A stretch of 9,172 bases of DNA from Acidobacteriota bacterium (GTDB lineage: Bacteria; Acidobacteriota; Thermoanaerobaculia; Multivoradales; JAHZIX01): NCBI GenBank assembly GCA_020439725.1, contig JAGQSE010000816.1, positions 1 through 9,172 on the forward strand, given 5' to 3'. Positions 1 through 5,770 of this stretch are shown piece by piece (position 1 is the stretch's first letter; every line of letters begins with the position of its first letter). The notes beneath the pieces were generated by a model. The model had not been told where the DNA came from and did not search any database. It saw only the letters and a program-made list of their open reading frames with translations. A program made the translations under genes and the position numbers.

Positions 1-87
1 GCTCGAGCTGCGGCTCAGCCATTCGTCCTCGATGGCGTCGAAATCGTTCTTGGCGAGATGATTCTGGGTCGTCTTGGAAATTGCCAT
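1..87 (-). CDS. N-terminal fragment of an unidentified protein, truncated by the window edge
   Basis: Reading leftward from an ATG at 87-85, the frame stays open for 29 codons to the window edge. It begins MAISKTTQNHLAKNDFDAIE and continues DEWLSRSSS. The start is polar and helix-forming, with no signal peptide or membrane segment, so a cytoplasmic protein is likely. It is divergent from the helical-repeat gene at 168, leaving about 80 nt between the two ATGs. No strong Shine-Dalgarno site is visible before the ATG. The DFDAIEDEWL stretch vaguely resembles the N-terminal helical region of long GreA-type proteins of Acidobacteriota, but that is a weak recollection and 29 residues are too few to name a family. 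Confidence 0.5.
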   Translation of the reverse strand, partial: MAISKTTQNHLAKNDFDAIEDEWLSRSSS

Positions 88-127
88 GGCAGACGGGAAA
101 GATAGCAGAGTCGATGCTTCCGATCGA

Positions 128-149
128 GGCGCCGGCGCTCGCCGGCGCC
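128..149. repeat. Perfect 10-bp inverted repeat in the divergent intergenic region
   Basis: GGCGCCGGCG at 128-137 is followed, after CT, by its exact reverse complement CGCCGGCGCC at 140-149. As RNA it would form a very stable all-G/C hairpin with about 8-9 bp once loop geometry is allowed for. It lies 18 nt before the chosen ATG (168) of the repeat-protein gene and about 40 nt upstream of the leftward gene. It could be an operator or a leader hairpin. If the gene instead starts at the in-frame ATG at 114, the repeat would be coding. There is no T-tract, so a classical terminator is unlikely. Confidence 0.55.
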
Positions 150-167
150 GGCGGTAGAGTAGGCGGC

Positions 168-923
168 ATGGAACCTCGAAGCCCTCGCGAGCCTCCGGTC
201 GTGCCCGAAGGGGCCTCCGCCGAAGAGCTGCGGCGCTTGGTCGAGGAGGATCGCGGCGAGCTCGACATCCCGACGCTCCGGCTGCTGCTCCGTCATCCCT
301 ACACCGACGGCGAGGTCATCGAAGCCATCGTCCGCCGCCCGCGCTGGCTCTCGGCCTACGAGCTGCGGCGGGATCTGGCGCGTCACCCCAAGACCCCTCC
401 GGTCCACGCCTTGCGCTTCCTGGGCGGTCTCTACTGGCGCGACCTGGTCGAGCTGTCGCTCGATCCGCGTCTCAAGCCGACGCTCCGCCGGCGTGCCGAG
501 GAGCACGTGGTGGAGCGCCTGTCGGGGCTCAGCCTGGGGGAGAAGATGGCCCTCGCGCGCCGGGCCGGCCATGGCATCCTCCACCGCTTGCGTCACGACG
601 GGCACCGGCGGGTGATCGGAGCGTTGCTCGAAAACCCCAGGCTCACCCAGGGTGTCCTGATGCCGCTGGCGAGTCACGAGAGCACACCGCCCGAGATCCT
701 CCGCCAGATCGCGGAGAACCCGCGATGGGGTGTGCTCTACGCGGTGCGACTTGCCCTGAGCCGCAATCCCCGGACGCCGCCGGTGGTCGCTTGCGGGCTG
801 CTGTCGGGTCTGCGCAAAGGCGATCTGCGCGCGGTGGCGGACAACCCGCGGCTCGATACTCAGGTCCGTCGTCGGGCTGCCCTGCTGCTGGGTGACGGTG
901 CCTCGCGAACGCGGCGTCCCTGA
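168..923 (+). CDS. Helical-repeat (HEAT/leucine-rich-variant-like) protein, 251 aa
   Basis: This is a soluble, Arg- and Leu-rich protein with no signal peptide or membrane segment, so it is probably a cytoplasmic scaffold. It contains two diverged copies of a roughly 80-residue unit, at residues 39-118 and 166-241. Each copy has an H-x-(T/S)-x-x-E-(V/I) start, a PRW motif, an (H/N)P(K/R)TPPV turn, an L-x-x-L-x3-DL helix, a (D/N)PRL turn and an RRRA helix. The pattern resembles variant leucine-rich or HEAT-type alpha repeats, which usually bind proteins. The same unit recurs once at the C-terminus of the protein encoded at 1900-2922, so the two genes are probably related. The start is uncertain: no clear Shine-Dalgarno site precedes 168, and in-frame starts exist at 114 (ATG) and 81 (TTG, overlapping the divergent gene). 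I chose 168 because the conserved-looking sequence begins after it. No function can be assigned. Confidence 0.75.
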   Translation: MEPRSPREPPVVPEGASAEELRRLVEEDRGELDIPTLRLLLRHPYTDGEVIEAIVRRPRWLSAYELRRDLARHPKTPPVHALRFLGGLYWRDLVELSLDPRLKPTLRRRAEEHVVERLSGLSLGEKMALARRAGHGILHRLRHDGHRRVIGALLENPRLTQGVLMPLASHESTPPEILRQIAENPRWGVLYAVRLALSRNPRTPPVVACGLLSGLRKGDLRAVADNPRLDTQVRRRAALLLGDGASRTRRP

Positions 924-934
924 CCGCCGCCGGC

Positions 935-963
935 TCGCTTGAATCGACACGGTACAGTACAAT
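935..963 (+). promoter_or_regulatory. Candidate promoter of the rodZ-like operon
   Basis: TACAAT at 958-963 matches the sigma-70 -10 consensus at five of six positions and stands in an AT-richer pocket (953-966) of an otherwise GC-rich region. The sequence at the expected -35 place (935-940, TCGCTT) is poor. The site lies between the stop of the preceding gene (923) and the rodZ-like ATG (1052), leaving a leader of roughly 80 nt. It is supported only by motif and position. Confidence 0.35.
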
Positions 964-982
964 TTGCTGGATTCGGCTCCTC

Positions 983-1039
983 TCCCGAGCACAGGGGCTC
1001 CGGACCGACGACCCGCGCCGCCCCGGCCGGGGCTCGGGA
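983..1039 (+). repeat. Inverted repeat with nested palindrome in the rodZ-like leader
   Basis: TCCCGAGC (983-990) pairs perfectly with GCTCGGGA (1032-1039), and inside it CCCCGGCCGGGG (1021-1032) is a 12-nt palindrome. The structure ends 12 nt before the rodZ-like ATG, where a Shine-Dalgarno site would be expected and none is obvious. The arms flank a G+C-rich loop and no T-run follows. It may therefore affect translation or attenuate transcription, but it is not a standard terminator. GC-rich sequence produces such pairs by chance, so a role is only suggested. Confidence 0.35.
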
Positions 1040-1051
1040 TGAATCGACGTT

Positions 1052-1903
1052 ATGACCAACGCCACGCGCAACAAGACGCGGCAGCCGCCGTGGGAGGGCC
1101 CCGAGTCCGAAGGGATCTCCTTCGGTAGCTGGCTGCGGCAACAGCGAGAGGTGCGCCAGATCACCCTGCGGGAGATCGCCGAGGCGAGCAAGGTCAGCTT
1201 TCGTTATCTCGAAGCCTTCGAACAGGACCGCTTCGACGTCTTGCCGGCGGCGGTGTTTACGAAGGGTTTTCTTCGGCAATATGCAGATTATGTCGGGCTA
1301 GATGCCGACGAGGTGGTCAACCACTACCTCTGGGCACGCCGCGAGATCAACGGCGAAGCGATCGAGGACGAAGCCGAAGACCGTCCGGTGCCCAGCCGCG
1401 CGAGCAACCCGCGCACCAGCTCGACGCCGGTGGCCAAGGAGCGTCCCCTCTGGCCGCTGCTGTTGATCGCGGTCCTTCTCGTCCTGGTGGTGGTGACGGT
1501 GACGCTGATCCGCTCGCAGCGGGAGCGCGAAACCTCGCCGCCGACGCCGGCGGAGACCTTCGTCGCGCCGGTGCCGCCACCGGTGCCCCCACCGCCGCCG
1601 GAGCCCGAGCCGGAGCCCGAGGTGCCCGGGGCGCCGTTGCGGATCACCGTCGAGTTCACCCGCGATTGCTGGGTCGAGGCCCAAGTCGACGGCCAGCGTC
1701 GCATCGCTCAGGAGTTCTCCCAGGGCGAATCGCTCCAGATCGAGGCCCAGGACCGGGTCGTCTTCCGCAAGCTGGGCAACGCCGGCGGCGTGACCCTCGA
1801 GGTCAACGGCATGACCCTCGACATCGGCGGTACCGACGGTCAGGTCCTGAGCGACCTGGTCATCGATCTCGACACCGTAGCCGGGTTGGAGGCCGGGCAA
1901 TGA
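1052..1903 (+). CDS. rodZ: RodZ-like protein: HTH, one membrane segment, DUF4115-type C-terminus
   Basis: At 283 aa this has the RodZ architecture. A cytoplasmic HTH_25-type domain spans about residues 22-84 (LRQQREVRQITLREIAE, then KVSFRYLEAFEQDRFDVLP and FTKGFLRQYADYVGLD). An acidic linker follows, then a single membrane helix at about 133-153, a proline/glutamate-rich periplasmic stretch at about 161-192, and a beta-rich C-terminal domain from about 195 with the DCWVEAQVDG strand typical of DUF4115. RodZ is an inner-membrane protein that links the MreB cytoskeleton to the elongation machinery; the HTH binds MreB rather than DNA in studied cases. The first ATG lacks a strong Shine-Dalgarno site, but about 20 residues before the HTH is normal for the family. 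The gene ends in an ATGA overlap with the next one. RodZ genes often sit near isoprenoid or lipid genes; here the neighbours are a repeat protein, a J protein and a phosphatase. A divergent RodZ-type regulator of other function remains possible. Confidence 0.85.
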   Translation: MTNATRNKTRQPPWEGPESEGISFGSWLRQQREVRQITLREIAEASKVSFRYLEAFEQDRFDVLPAAVFTKGFLRQYADYVGLDADEVVNHYLWARREINGEAIEDEAEDRPVPSRASNPRTSSTPVAKERPLWPLLLIAVLLVLVVVTVTLIRSQRERETSPPTPAETFVAPVPPPVPPPPPEPEPEPEVPGAPLRITVEFTRDCWVEAQVDGQRRIAQEFSQGESLQIEAQDRVVFRKLGNAGGVTLEVNGMTLDIGGTDGQVLSDLVIDLDTVAGLEAGQ

Positions 1904-2922
1904 CCTCGGCCGCGGCGCTCGTCAAAGAGGTGCGAGCGGGCAACAACCGCGAGCTTCAGATCATGGCCGCCAGCGGCGTTCTGCCCGTCGCGCCGAGTGA
2001 GCTGATCCCCCTCCAGGTGGCCCTGGCCGGCAGCACGGATCGCGAGGTCGCCAAGATCGCGTCGACCTCCCTGCGCTCGATCGAGTCGCGGCTCCTGGCC
2101 AGCTACCTGGAGACCGAGGCGGATCCCCGGACTCTCAGCTACTTCGCGCTCGAGGTCTCGGACTACAAGGTCCTCGAGGTGATCATCCAGCGTCGGGACG
2201 TCCCCCGCCCGCTGCTCGTCGCCCTGGCGCCGAACCTCGGCGAGGAGCTGCAGGAAGTCCTCCTGCTGCGCCAGGACGCCATCGTCGAAGACGCGCGGAT
2301 CCTCGACGCTCTCGAGACCAACCCACAGCTCTCGAAGTACAGCCGCCGGCGCATCCGCGAGTACCGTGAGCACCTGCTGCCGCCGGAGGTGCCGGTAGAG
2401 GAGCCTCGGGCACGGCCCGAGATCGAGGAGGCCAGCGACGAAGAGGTGGCGGCGGCCATCGCGGCGGTGAAGGCCGAAGGGCCGGCCGAAAGCGGCGAGA
2501 TCGAGGAGCTGACGGGGCTGTCGGACGCGCAGATCCGCTCGCTGCCGGTGCCGGTCCGGATGCGGTTGACCCGCGGCGCCTCACGGACCATGCGCGGCTT
2601 CCTGCTGCGCGATTCCTCGTCGACGGTGGCGCTTGCCTGTTTCTACAACAACCATTTCTCCGACCAGGAGATCGAGCAGGCGTGCCTCAACCGGACCACC
2701 CACGAGGACGTCCTGGCGGCGATCAGCCGCGACCGGCAGTGGATCGGCCGCTACAACGTCGTCGCCGCGTTGGTCCGCAACCCGCGGGCCCCCGTGGGCA
2801 GCTCCGTGCGCCTGGTGCCGCGCCTGTCGGTGCGGGATCTCCGCGACCTGCGTCGCGACCGCAACGTGCCGGACCCGGTACGACAAACAGCCGATCGCCT
2901 GTATAGAATTAAAACAAAGTAG
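1900..2922 (+). CDS. Helical-repeat protein of the rodZ-like operon, 340 aa
   Basis: Translation starts at the ATG of an ATGA overlap with the rodZ-like stop, preceded by GGAGG at 1888-1892 with 7-nt spacing. The protein is soluble and almost entirely helical. Residues 1-160 form alpha repeats built from short Leu/Ala-rich helices (for example VALAGSTDREVAKIA and LVALAPNLGEELQEVLLLR). Residues about 161-210 are a Pro/Glu-rich acidic linker. The rest is a second helical domain whose end (about 271-335) contains RNPRAP, an L-x3-DLRDLRRD helix and a PVRQTADRL helix. This tail aligns with the repeat unit of the protein at 168-923, so the two are likely distant paralogues. The fold suggests a protein-interaction scaffold, perhaps for the cytoplasmic side of the RodZ-like protein encoded just before it; that is inference from fold and coupling. 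No named family is recognised with confidence. Confidence 0.82.
   Translation: MTSAAALVKEVRAGNNRELQIMAASGVLPVAPSELIPLQVALAGSTDREVAKIASTSLRSIESRLLASYLETEADPRTLSYFALEVSDYKVLEVIIQRRDVPRPLLVALAPNLGEELQEVLLLRQDAIVEDARILDALETNPQLSKYSRRRIREYREHLLPPEVPVEEPRARPEIEEASDEEVAAAIAAVKAEGPAESGEIEELTGLSDAQIRSLPVPVRMRLTRGASRTMRGFLLRDSSSTVALACFYNNHFSDQEIEQACLNRTTHEDVLAAISRDRQWIGRYNVVAALVRNPRAPVGSSVRLVPRLSVRDLRDLRRDRNVPDPVRQTADRLYRIKTK
2880..2909 (+). promoter_or_regulatory. Candidate internal promoter ahead of the J-protein and phosphatase genes
   Basis: ACGACA (2880-2885, four of six -35 matches) and TAGAAT (2904-2909, five of six -10 matches) are separated by 18 nt. They sit inside the last codons of the preceding repeat-protein gene. 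The run 2901-2920 is strikingly A/T-rich for this window and encodes the YRIKTK tail. A start near 2916 would leave a very short leader with the AGGG Shine-Dalgarno site. The site would allow the last two genes of the cluster to be expressed apart from the first two. Confidence 0.4.
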
Positions 2923-2929
2923 GGATCGG

Positions 2930-3577
2930 ATGATGTCGACCAATTACTACGCCATCCTGGGCGTTCCGGAGAACGCCACCAGCGAGCAGGTGCGCAGCCG
3001 CTTCCTCGAGCTGGCGCGCCAGCTCCATCCGGATCGCTTCCAGGGGGCGGCGAAGGCGAAGGCGGAGGCGGATTTTCAAGCCATCACCGAGGCCTTCAAC
3101 GTCTTGTCGAACCCTGCGCGGCGTCGCGAGCACGACGCCTCCCTGGCGCGGCCGGCCGCCGGTAGCTCTTCGGGAGGCGACGACGAGCTCTTCCGGGTCT
3201 ACATGCACCGCGGGGTCAAGGCCTACAAGGAGCGCAACTTCTCGGCTTCGGCGGACAACTTCGACCGCGCCAGCAAGATCGCTCCGGACAACGCCAAGGC
3301 CTTCTTCCATCTCGCGTTGGCCTGCGGCCAGGAACGCCGCTGGCTCGCCCGGTCCTTGGTCGCCATCCGGCGCGCGTGCGAACTCGATGCCTTCAACGCC
3401 AAGTATGCGAAGCTCGCGGGCAAGCTCCACGCTCAAGCGGGCAACTTCGACCAGGCGGAGCATTATTATCTGGAAGCGCAGAAGTGGGGGGGCGAAGATC
3501 CCTCGGTCGAAGAGGCTCTTGCGGAAGTCCGTAAGAACCGCAAAGGCAAGTCTCGCTTCTTTGGGATGGCTCTTTGA
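2930..3577 (+). CDS. J-domain protein with C-terminal TPR repeats
   Basis: This 215-aa protein starts with a J domain (residues about 5-72: NYYAILGVPENATSEQVRSR, the catalytic HPD at 33-35, then a helix ending RRREHDASL). After a short Ser/Gly linker (about 75-84) come three TPR-like helix pairs at about 89-121, 122-155 and 157-190, and a basic tail. J domains stimulate the ATPase of DnaK-type Hsp70. The Gly/Phe region, zinc finger and substrate domain of true DnaJ are absent, so this is a type III (class C) co-chaperone whose TPRs would choose the client. The Shine-Dalgarno AGGG overlaps the upstream TAG; spacing is 5 nt to the ATG at 2930 and 8 nt to a second in-frame ATG at 2933, so either may be used. 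It ends in TGATG with the phosphatase gene. A role in delivering Hsp70 to the RodZ-like complex is inference from the operon. Confidence 0.88.
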   Translation: MMSTNYYAILGVPENATSEQVRSRFLELARQLHPDRFQGAAKAKAEADFQAITEAFNVLSNPARRREHDASLARPAAGSSSGGDDELFRVYMHRGVKAYKERNFSASADNFDRASKIAPDNAKAFFHLALACGQERRWLARSLVAIRRACELDAFNAKYAKLAGKLHAQAGNFDQAEHYYLEAQKWGGEDPSVEEALAEVRKNRKGKSRFFGMAL

Positions 3578-4335
3578 TGTTCAAGATGAAGGCGTGTGGG
3601 CTTTCGGACGTCGGGTTGGCGCGAGCCCACAACGAAGATTGCTTCGGCATCGAGCCGGAGCAGAACCTCGCGGTGGTCGCCGACGGCATGGGCGGTCACA
3701 GCCACGGCGAGGTCGCGTCGCGGATCGCGGTGCAATCGATCCGCGATTCGGTGGTCCGCTCGCTCACCAACCACAACTCGGGGGCGGAGCGGCCGCCCCA
3801 TACCCAGATCCTCGAAGCCGCCGTCCGGGCGGCCCACCAGAAGGTTCTCGGCGCCATTCGCGAGGACGGCTCGCTCTATGGCATGGGCACGACGGTGGTC
3901 GGTTTCCTCCTCAGCGGCGACGTCGCAGCCGTCGCCAACGTCGGTGACAGCCGGGTCTATCGGGTGCGCGACGGCAGCCTCGAGCTCCTGACCCAGGACC
4001 ACACGTGGGTCAACGAGCAGGTCGTGGCGGGCTTCCTCTCCGCCGAACAGGCCCGGGTCCATCCGCTCAAGAACGTCATCACCCGGGCCCTGGGCGGCGA
4101 GACCGACGTCAAGATCGACCTGCACGAGGTCGACGTCCGCACCGGCGACCTCTATCTGCTGTGCTCCGACGGTCTGACCACGATGCTCAGCGATCCCGAC
4201 ATCCAGCGCGCCCTCTTCTACCACCCCAACCTCGAGGCCGCCTGCCGCCTCCTGGTCGACGAAGCCAACGCCCGCGGCGGGCTCGACAACGTCACCGTGG
4301 TCCTGATCGAGATCGAAGACGGGCAGGCGTCCTGA
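3577..4335 (+). CDS. PP2C-type serine/threonine protein phosphatase (Stp/PrpC family)
   Basis: This 252-aa protein is a compact, cytoplasmic, single-domain metal-dependent phosphatase, typical in length for bacterial Stp/PrpC enzymes that remove phosphate from Ser/Thr. All main motifs are present: LARAHNED (D21), VADGMGG (D36), GMGTT (102-106), NVGDSRVYR (121-129), TQDHTWV (139-145), the HPLKNVITRALG flap region, LCSDGL (D198) and GGLDNVTVV (D237). The metal-ligand aspartates are therefore intact and activity is expected. The ATG overlaps the stop of the J-protein gene (TGATG); a TTG one codon earlier is less likely. No strong Shine-Dalgarno site is seen, which fits translational coupling. 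The usual partner Hanks-type kinase is not in the window. Possible substrates are the co-encoded proteins, by inference. The gene ends 13 nt from a convergent gene. Confidence 0.93.
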   Translation: MFKMKACGLSDVGLARAHNEDCFGIEPEQNLAVVADGMGGHSHGEVASRIAVQSIRDSVVRSLTNHNSGAERPPHTQILEAAVRAAHQKVLGAIREDGSLYGMGTTVVGFLLSGDVAAVANVGDSRVYRVRDGSLELLTQDHTWVNEQVVAGFLSAEQARVHPLKNVITRALGGETDVKIDLHEVDVRTGDLYLLCSDGLTTMLSDPDIQRALFYHPNLEAACRLLVDEANARGGLDNVTVVLIEIEDGQAS

Positions 4336-4348
4336 GAGCCTCCGCCCG

Positions 4349-5506
4349 TCACTCGCCGTAGCGGTAGCCGCTTCGCGCCCGCACCTTCCACTCGGGATTC
4401 ACCGCTCGTACCGAGACCTTCTGGTAGCCCTTCTCACCCGCCGGGTGGGTGCTTTCGTAGCTCAGCAGGTAGTAGCCGTTGGTGGCCTCGGAGATCCGGC
4501 GCAGCGGCGAGATGAACGAGGTGTGGTTGAAGTAGTACTCGCCGCCACTTTCGCGGGCGATCTGGTTGAGGGCCCCTTCGAGGGAATGCCGAACCTCCGG
4601 CGGTGAGAGGTCGATGGAGTACACCGCGACGTTGCTGTCGTTGAGCTTCTCGAGGGTGTCGGGGTAGTAGCGGACGTCGGGGAAGTAATAGCCCTGGCGG
4701 CTGATGTCACCGAAGCCCAGCGAGAAGAGCAACAGGTTCTTGCGCCCCTGGATGTGCCCGGCGGCGTCGGCCAGCACCTGCAGCCCCTTGTAGATGTTGC
4801 GGGTCTTGCGCCCGAGGTCGGGCCCCGTGGGCAGGAACTCGGCGAGTGACGGACCACCGGTGGCCGCGCGCGAGGGCCAATTGCCACCCTCCTCGGCACG
4901 CACCGCCTGGTCGATGGCGGAGACCAACGCCGCGCGGTCCTGGGTGAAGTCCTGGTAGACCTTGAGCTTGACGTCGTAGCCGACCACCGCCACCCAGTCG
5001 CCGGGGAGCATCTCCTCGCGCACCCATTGCTGGCTCGAGCGGCCCGCCTGGACCTGCTGCTGATAGATCTGGAAGGCCTCGCCGGCGAGCTTTCGCTGGT
5101 CGTGAAAGAAGAAGATGAAGTAGCGGCTCTGCGGCGAGTCCTTCGCGGTGACGCCGGTGCTGGCGGGGAGGGCGGCATCCGGGTCGAGGATGCGGTTGCT
5201 GTAGAAGCTCACCGAGTCGAGATCGATGGCTTTGCCGCCTTCCTCGACTTTGAAGTCCTCGGGACCAAGGCCGATGATCACGTTGCCGTCCTTGTCGGTG
5301 ACCAGGACGTCGAGGGCGACCTCGCTTACCTCGACCTGGGTGCCGAAGCTCGCCTCGGGCTGATCCCCGGCCGGCGCCGCCGATGAAGCGGACCCGGCGA
5401 GCAAGAACGCGACGGCCCACAGGGCGAGAGTGATCGGTGCAAAGCGACGACGGCCGGAGCTCGCCGGTCGGCGGGAGGGTCTCGGGGTGGATGGGGTTCG
5501 TGGCAT
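4349..5506 (-). CDS. Exported VWFA-related protein (acidobacterial TIGR03436 type)
   Basis: The start at 5506-5504 is fixed by a strong Shine-Dalgarno sequence (AAAGGAG, 5 nt before the ATG). A signal peptide follows: basic residues to about 21, a hydrophobic core at 22-38, and a probable cleavage near SSAAPA at 41-46. The 385-aa product is therefore exported. Mature residues 56-100 carry the family hallmark VSEVALDVLVTDKDGNVI, then GLGPEDFKVEEGG, the start of the VWFA-related domain. Later blocks are YFIFFFHDQRK (129-139), GDWVAVVGYD, RKNLLLFSLGFG and a C-terminal beta region ending SGYRYGE. Classical VWA domains bind metal through DxSxS; here the corresponding segment reads DQRKL, so the metal site looks lost. 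The family is abundant in Acidobacteriota, and its function is generally unknown beyond likely extracytoplasmic binding. The frame stays open well upstream of 5506, but that part is antisense to the cytochrome gene and lacks export logic. Confidence 0.9.
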   Translation of the reverse strand: MPRTPSTPRPSRRPASSGRRRFAPITLALWAVAFLLAGSASSAAPAGDQPEASFGTQVEVSEVALDVLVTDKDGNVIIGLGPEDFKVEEGGKAIDLDSVSFYSNRILDPDAALPASTGVTAKDSPQSRYFIFFFHDQRKLAGEAFQIYQQQVQAGRSSQQWVREEMLPGDWVAVVGYDVKLKVYQDFTQDRAALVSAIDQAVRAEEGGNWPSRAATGGPSLAEFLPTGPDLGRKTRNIYKGLQVLADAAGHIQGRKNLLLFSLGFGDISRQGYYFPDVRYYPDTLEKLNDSNVAVYSIDLSPPEVRHSLEGALNQIARESGGEYYFNHTSFISPLRRISEATNGYYLLSYESTHPAGEKGYQKVSVRAVNPEWKVRARSGYRYGE

Positions 5507-5655
5507 CTCGGCTCCTTTCAGTTCAACCAAGATCGAGAAGCAAGGTTCGGACCAGGCGCGAGGCCGCCGGGCGCCGGCCGTGGCGGCGGGGCGGGTGCTC
5601 GGACCCGTCCTCTGGAACGGACGGAACCCCGAGCCGCCGGAGGTCGGTCTTTCCC

Positions 5656-5684
5656 TCGACAGCGGGTCCCGGCTTGAGTAGTCT
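5656..5684 (+). promoter_or_regulatory. Candidate promoter of the cytochrome gene
   Basis: TCGACA (5656-5661) matches the -35 consensus at five of six positions. At 17-nt spacing it is followed by TAGTCT (5679-5684), which matches the -10 consensus at only three of six. A start near 5691 would give a leader of about 80 nt. The support is motif and position only, and the -10 element is weak. Confidence 0.3.
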
Positions 5685-5702
5685 GCTGCCCAGTCCCCTG
5701 AG

Positions 5703-5732
5703 CCGCCGGCGGCGATTCGAACGCTCGAACGC
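5703..5732. repeat. Palindrome and 8-nt tandem repeat in the cytochrome leader
   Basis: CCGCCGGCGG at 5703-5712 is a perfect 10-nt palindrome. TCGAACGC at 5717-5724 is repeated exactly at 5725-5732. They lie downstream of the candidate promoter and about 40 nt before the cytochrome ATG, a place where a regulator could bind. No known operator is recognised. Confidence 0.35.
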
Positions 5733-5770
5733 GGAGCGCCGACGACGAGAGACCACGCGAGGAGAAGCGC

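Larger units (their letters stand above)
5507..5770. other. Divergent intergenic region between the VWFA and cytochrome genes
   Basis: These 264 nt carry the upstream signals of two divergent genes. On the plus side there is a candidate promoter (5656-5684), then a 10-nt palindrome and an 8-nt tandem repeat (5703-5732), and the cytochrome Shine-Dalgarno site (GGAG at 5761-5764). On the minus side only the VWFA Shine-Dalgarno site next to 5507 is clear; I see no convincing promoter for that strand. No gene is supported here. Confidence 0.6.

Noticed and set aside
15..992. 325-codon minus-strand open frame
   Set aside because: It is antisense to the helical-repeat gene at 168-923, Arg/Gln-rich and without motifs. 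The plus-strand frame has internal repeats shared with another gene.
1039..1054. Alternative ATG at 1039 for the rodZ-like gene
   Set aside because: It is out of frame with the HTH-encoding frame, so the in-frame ATG at 1052 is kept.
1590..1625. GAGCCC/GAGCCG-like short repeat as a possible DNA repeat element
   Set aside because: It encodes the Pro/Glu-rich periplasmic spacer of the RodZ-like protein and is explained by protein low complexity.
3466..4224. 252-codon minus-strand frame opposite the phosphatase
   Set aside because: The plus strand carries a complete PP2C motif series. The antisense frame shows no domain.
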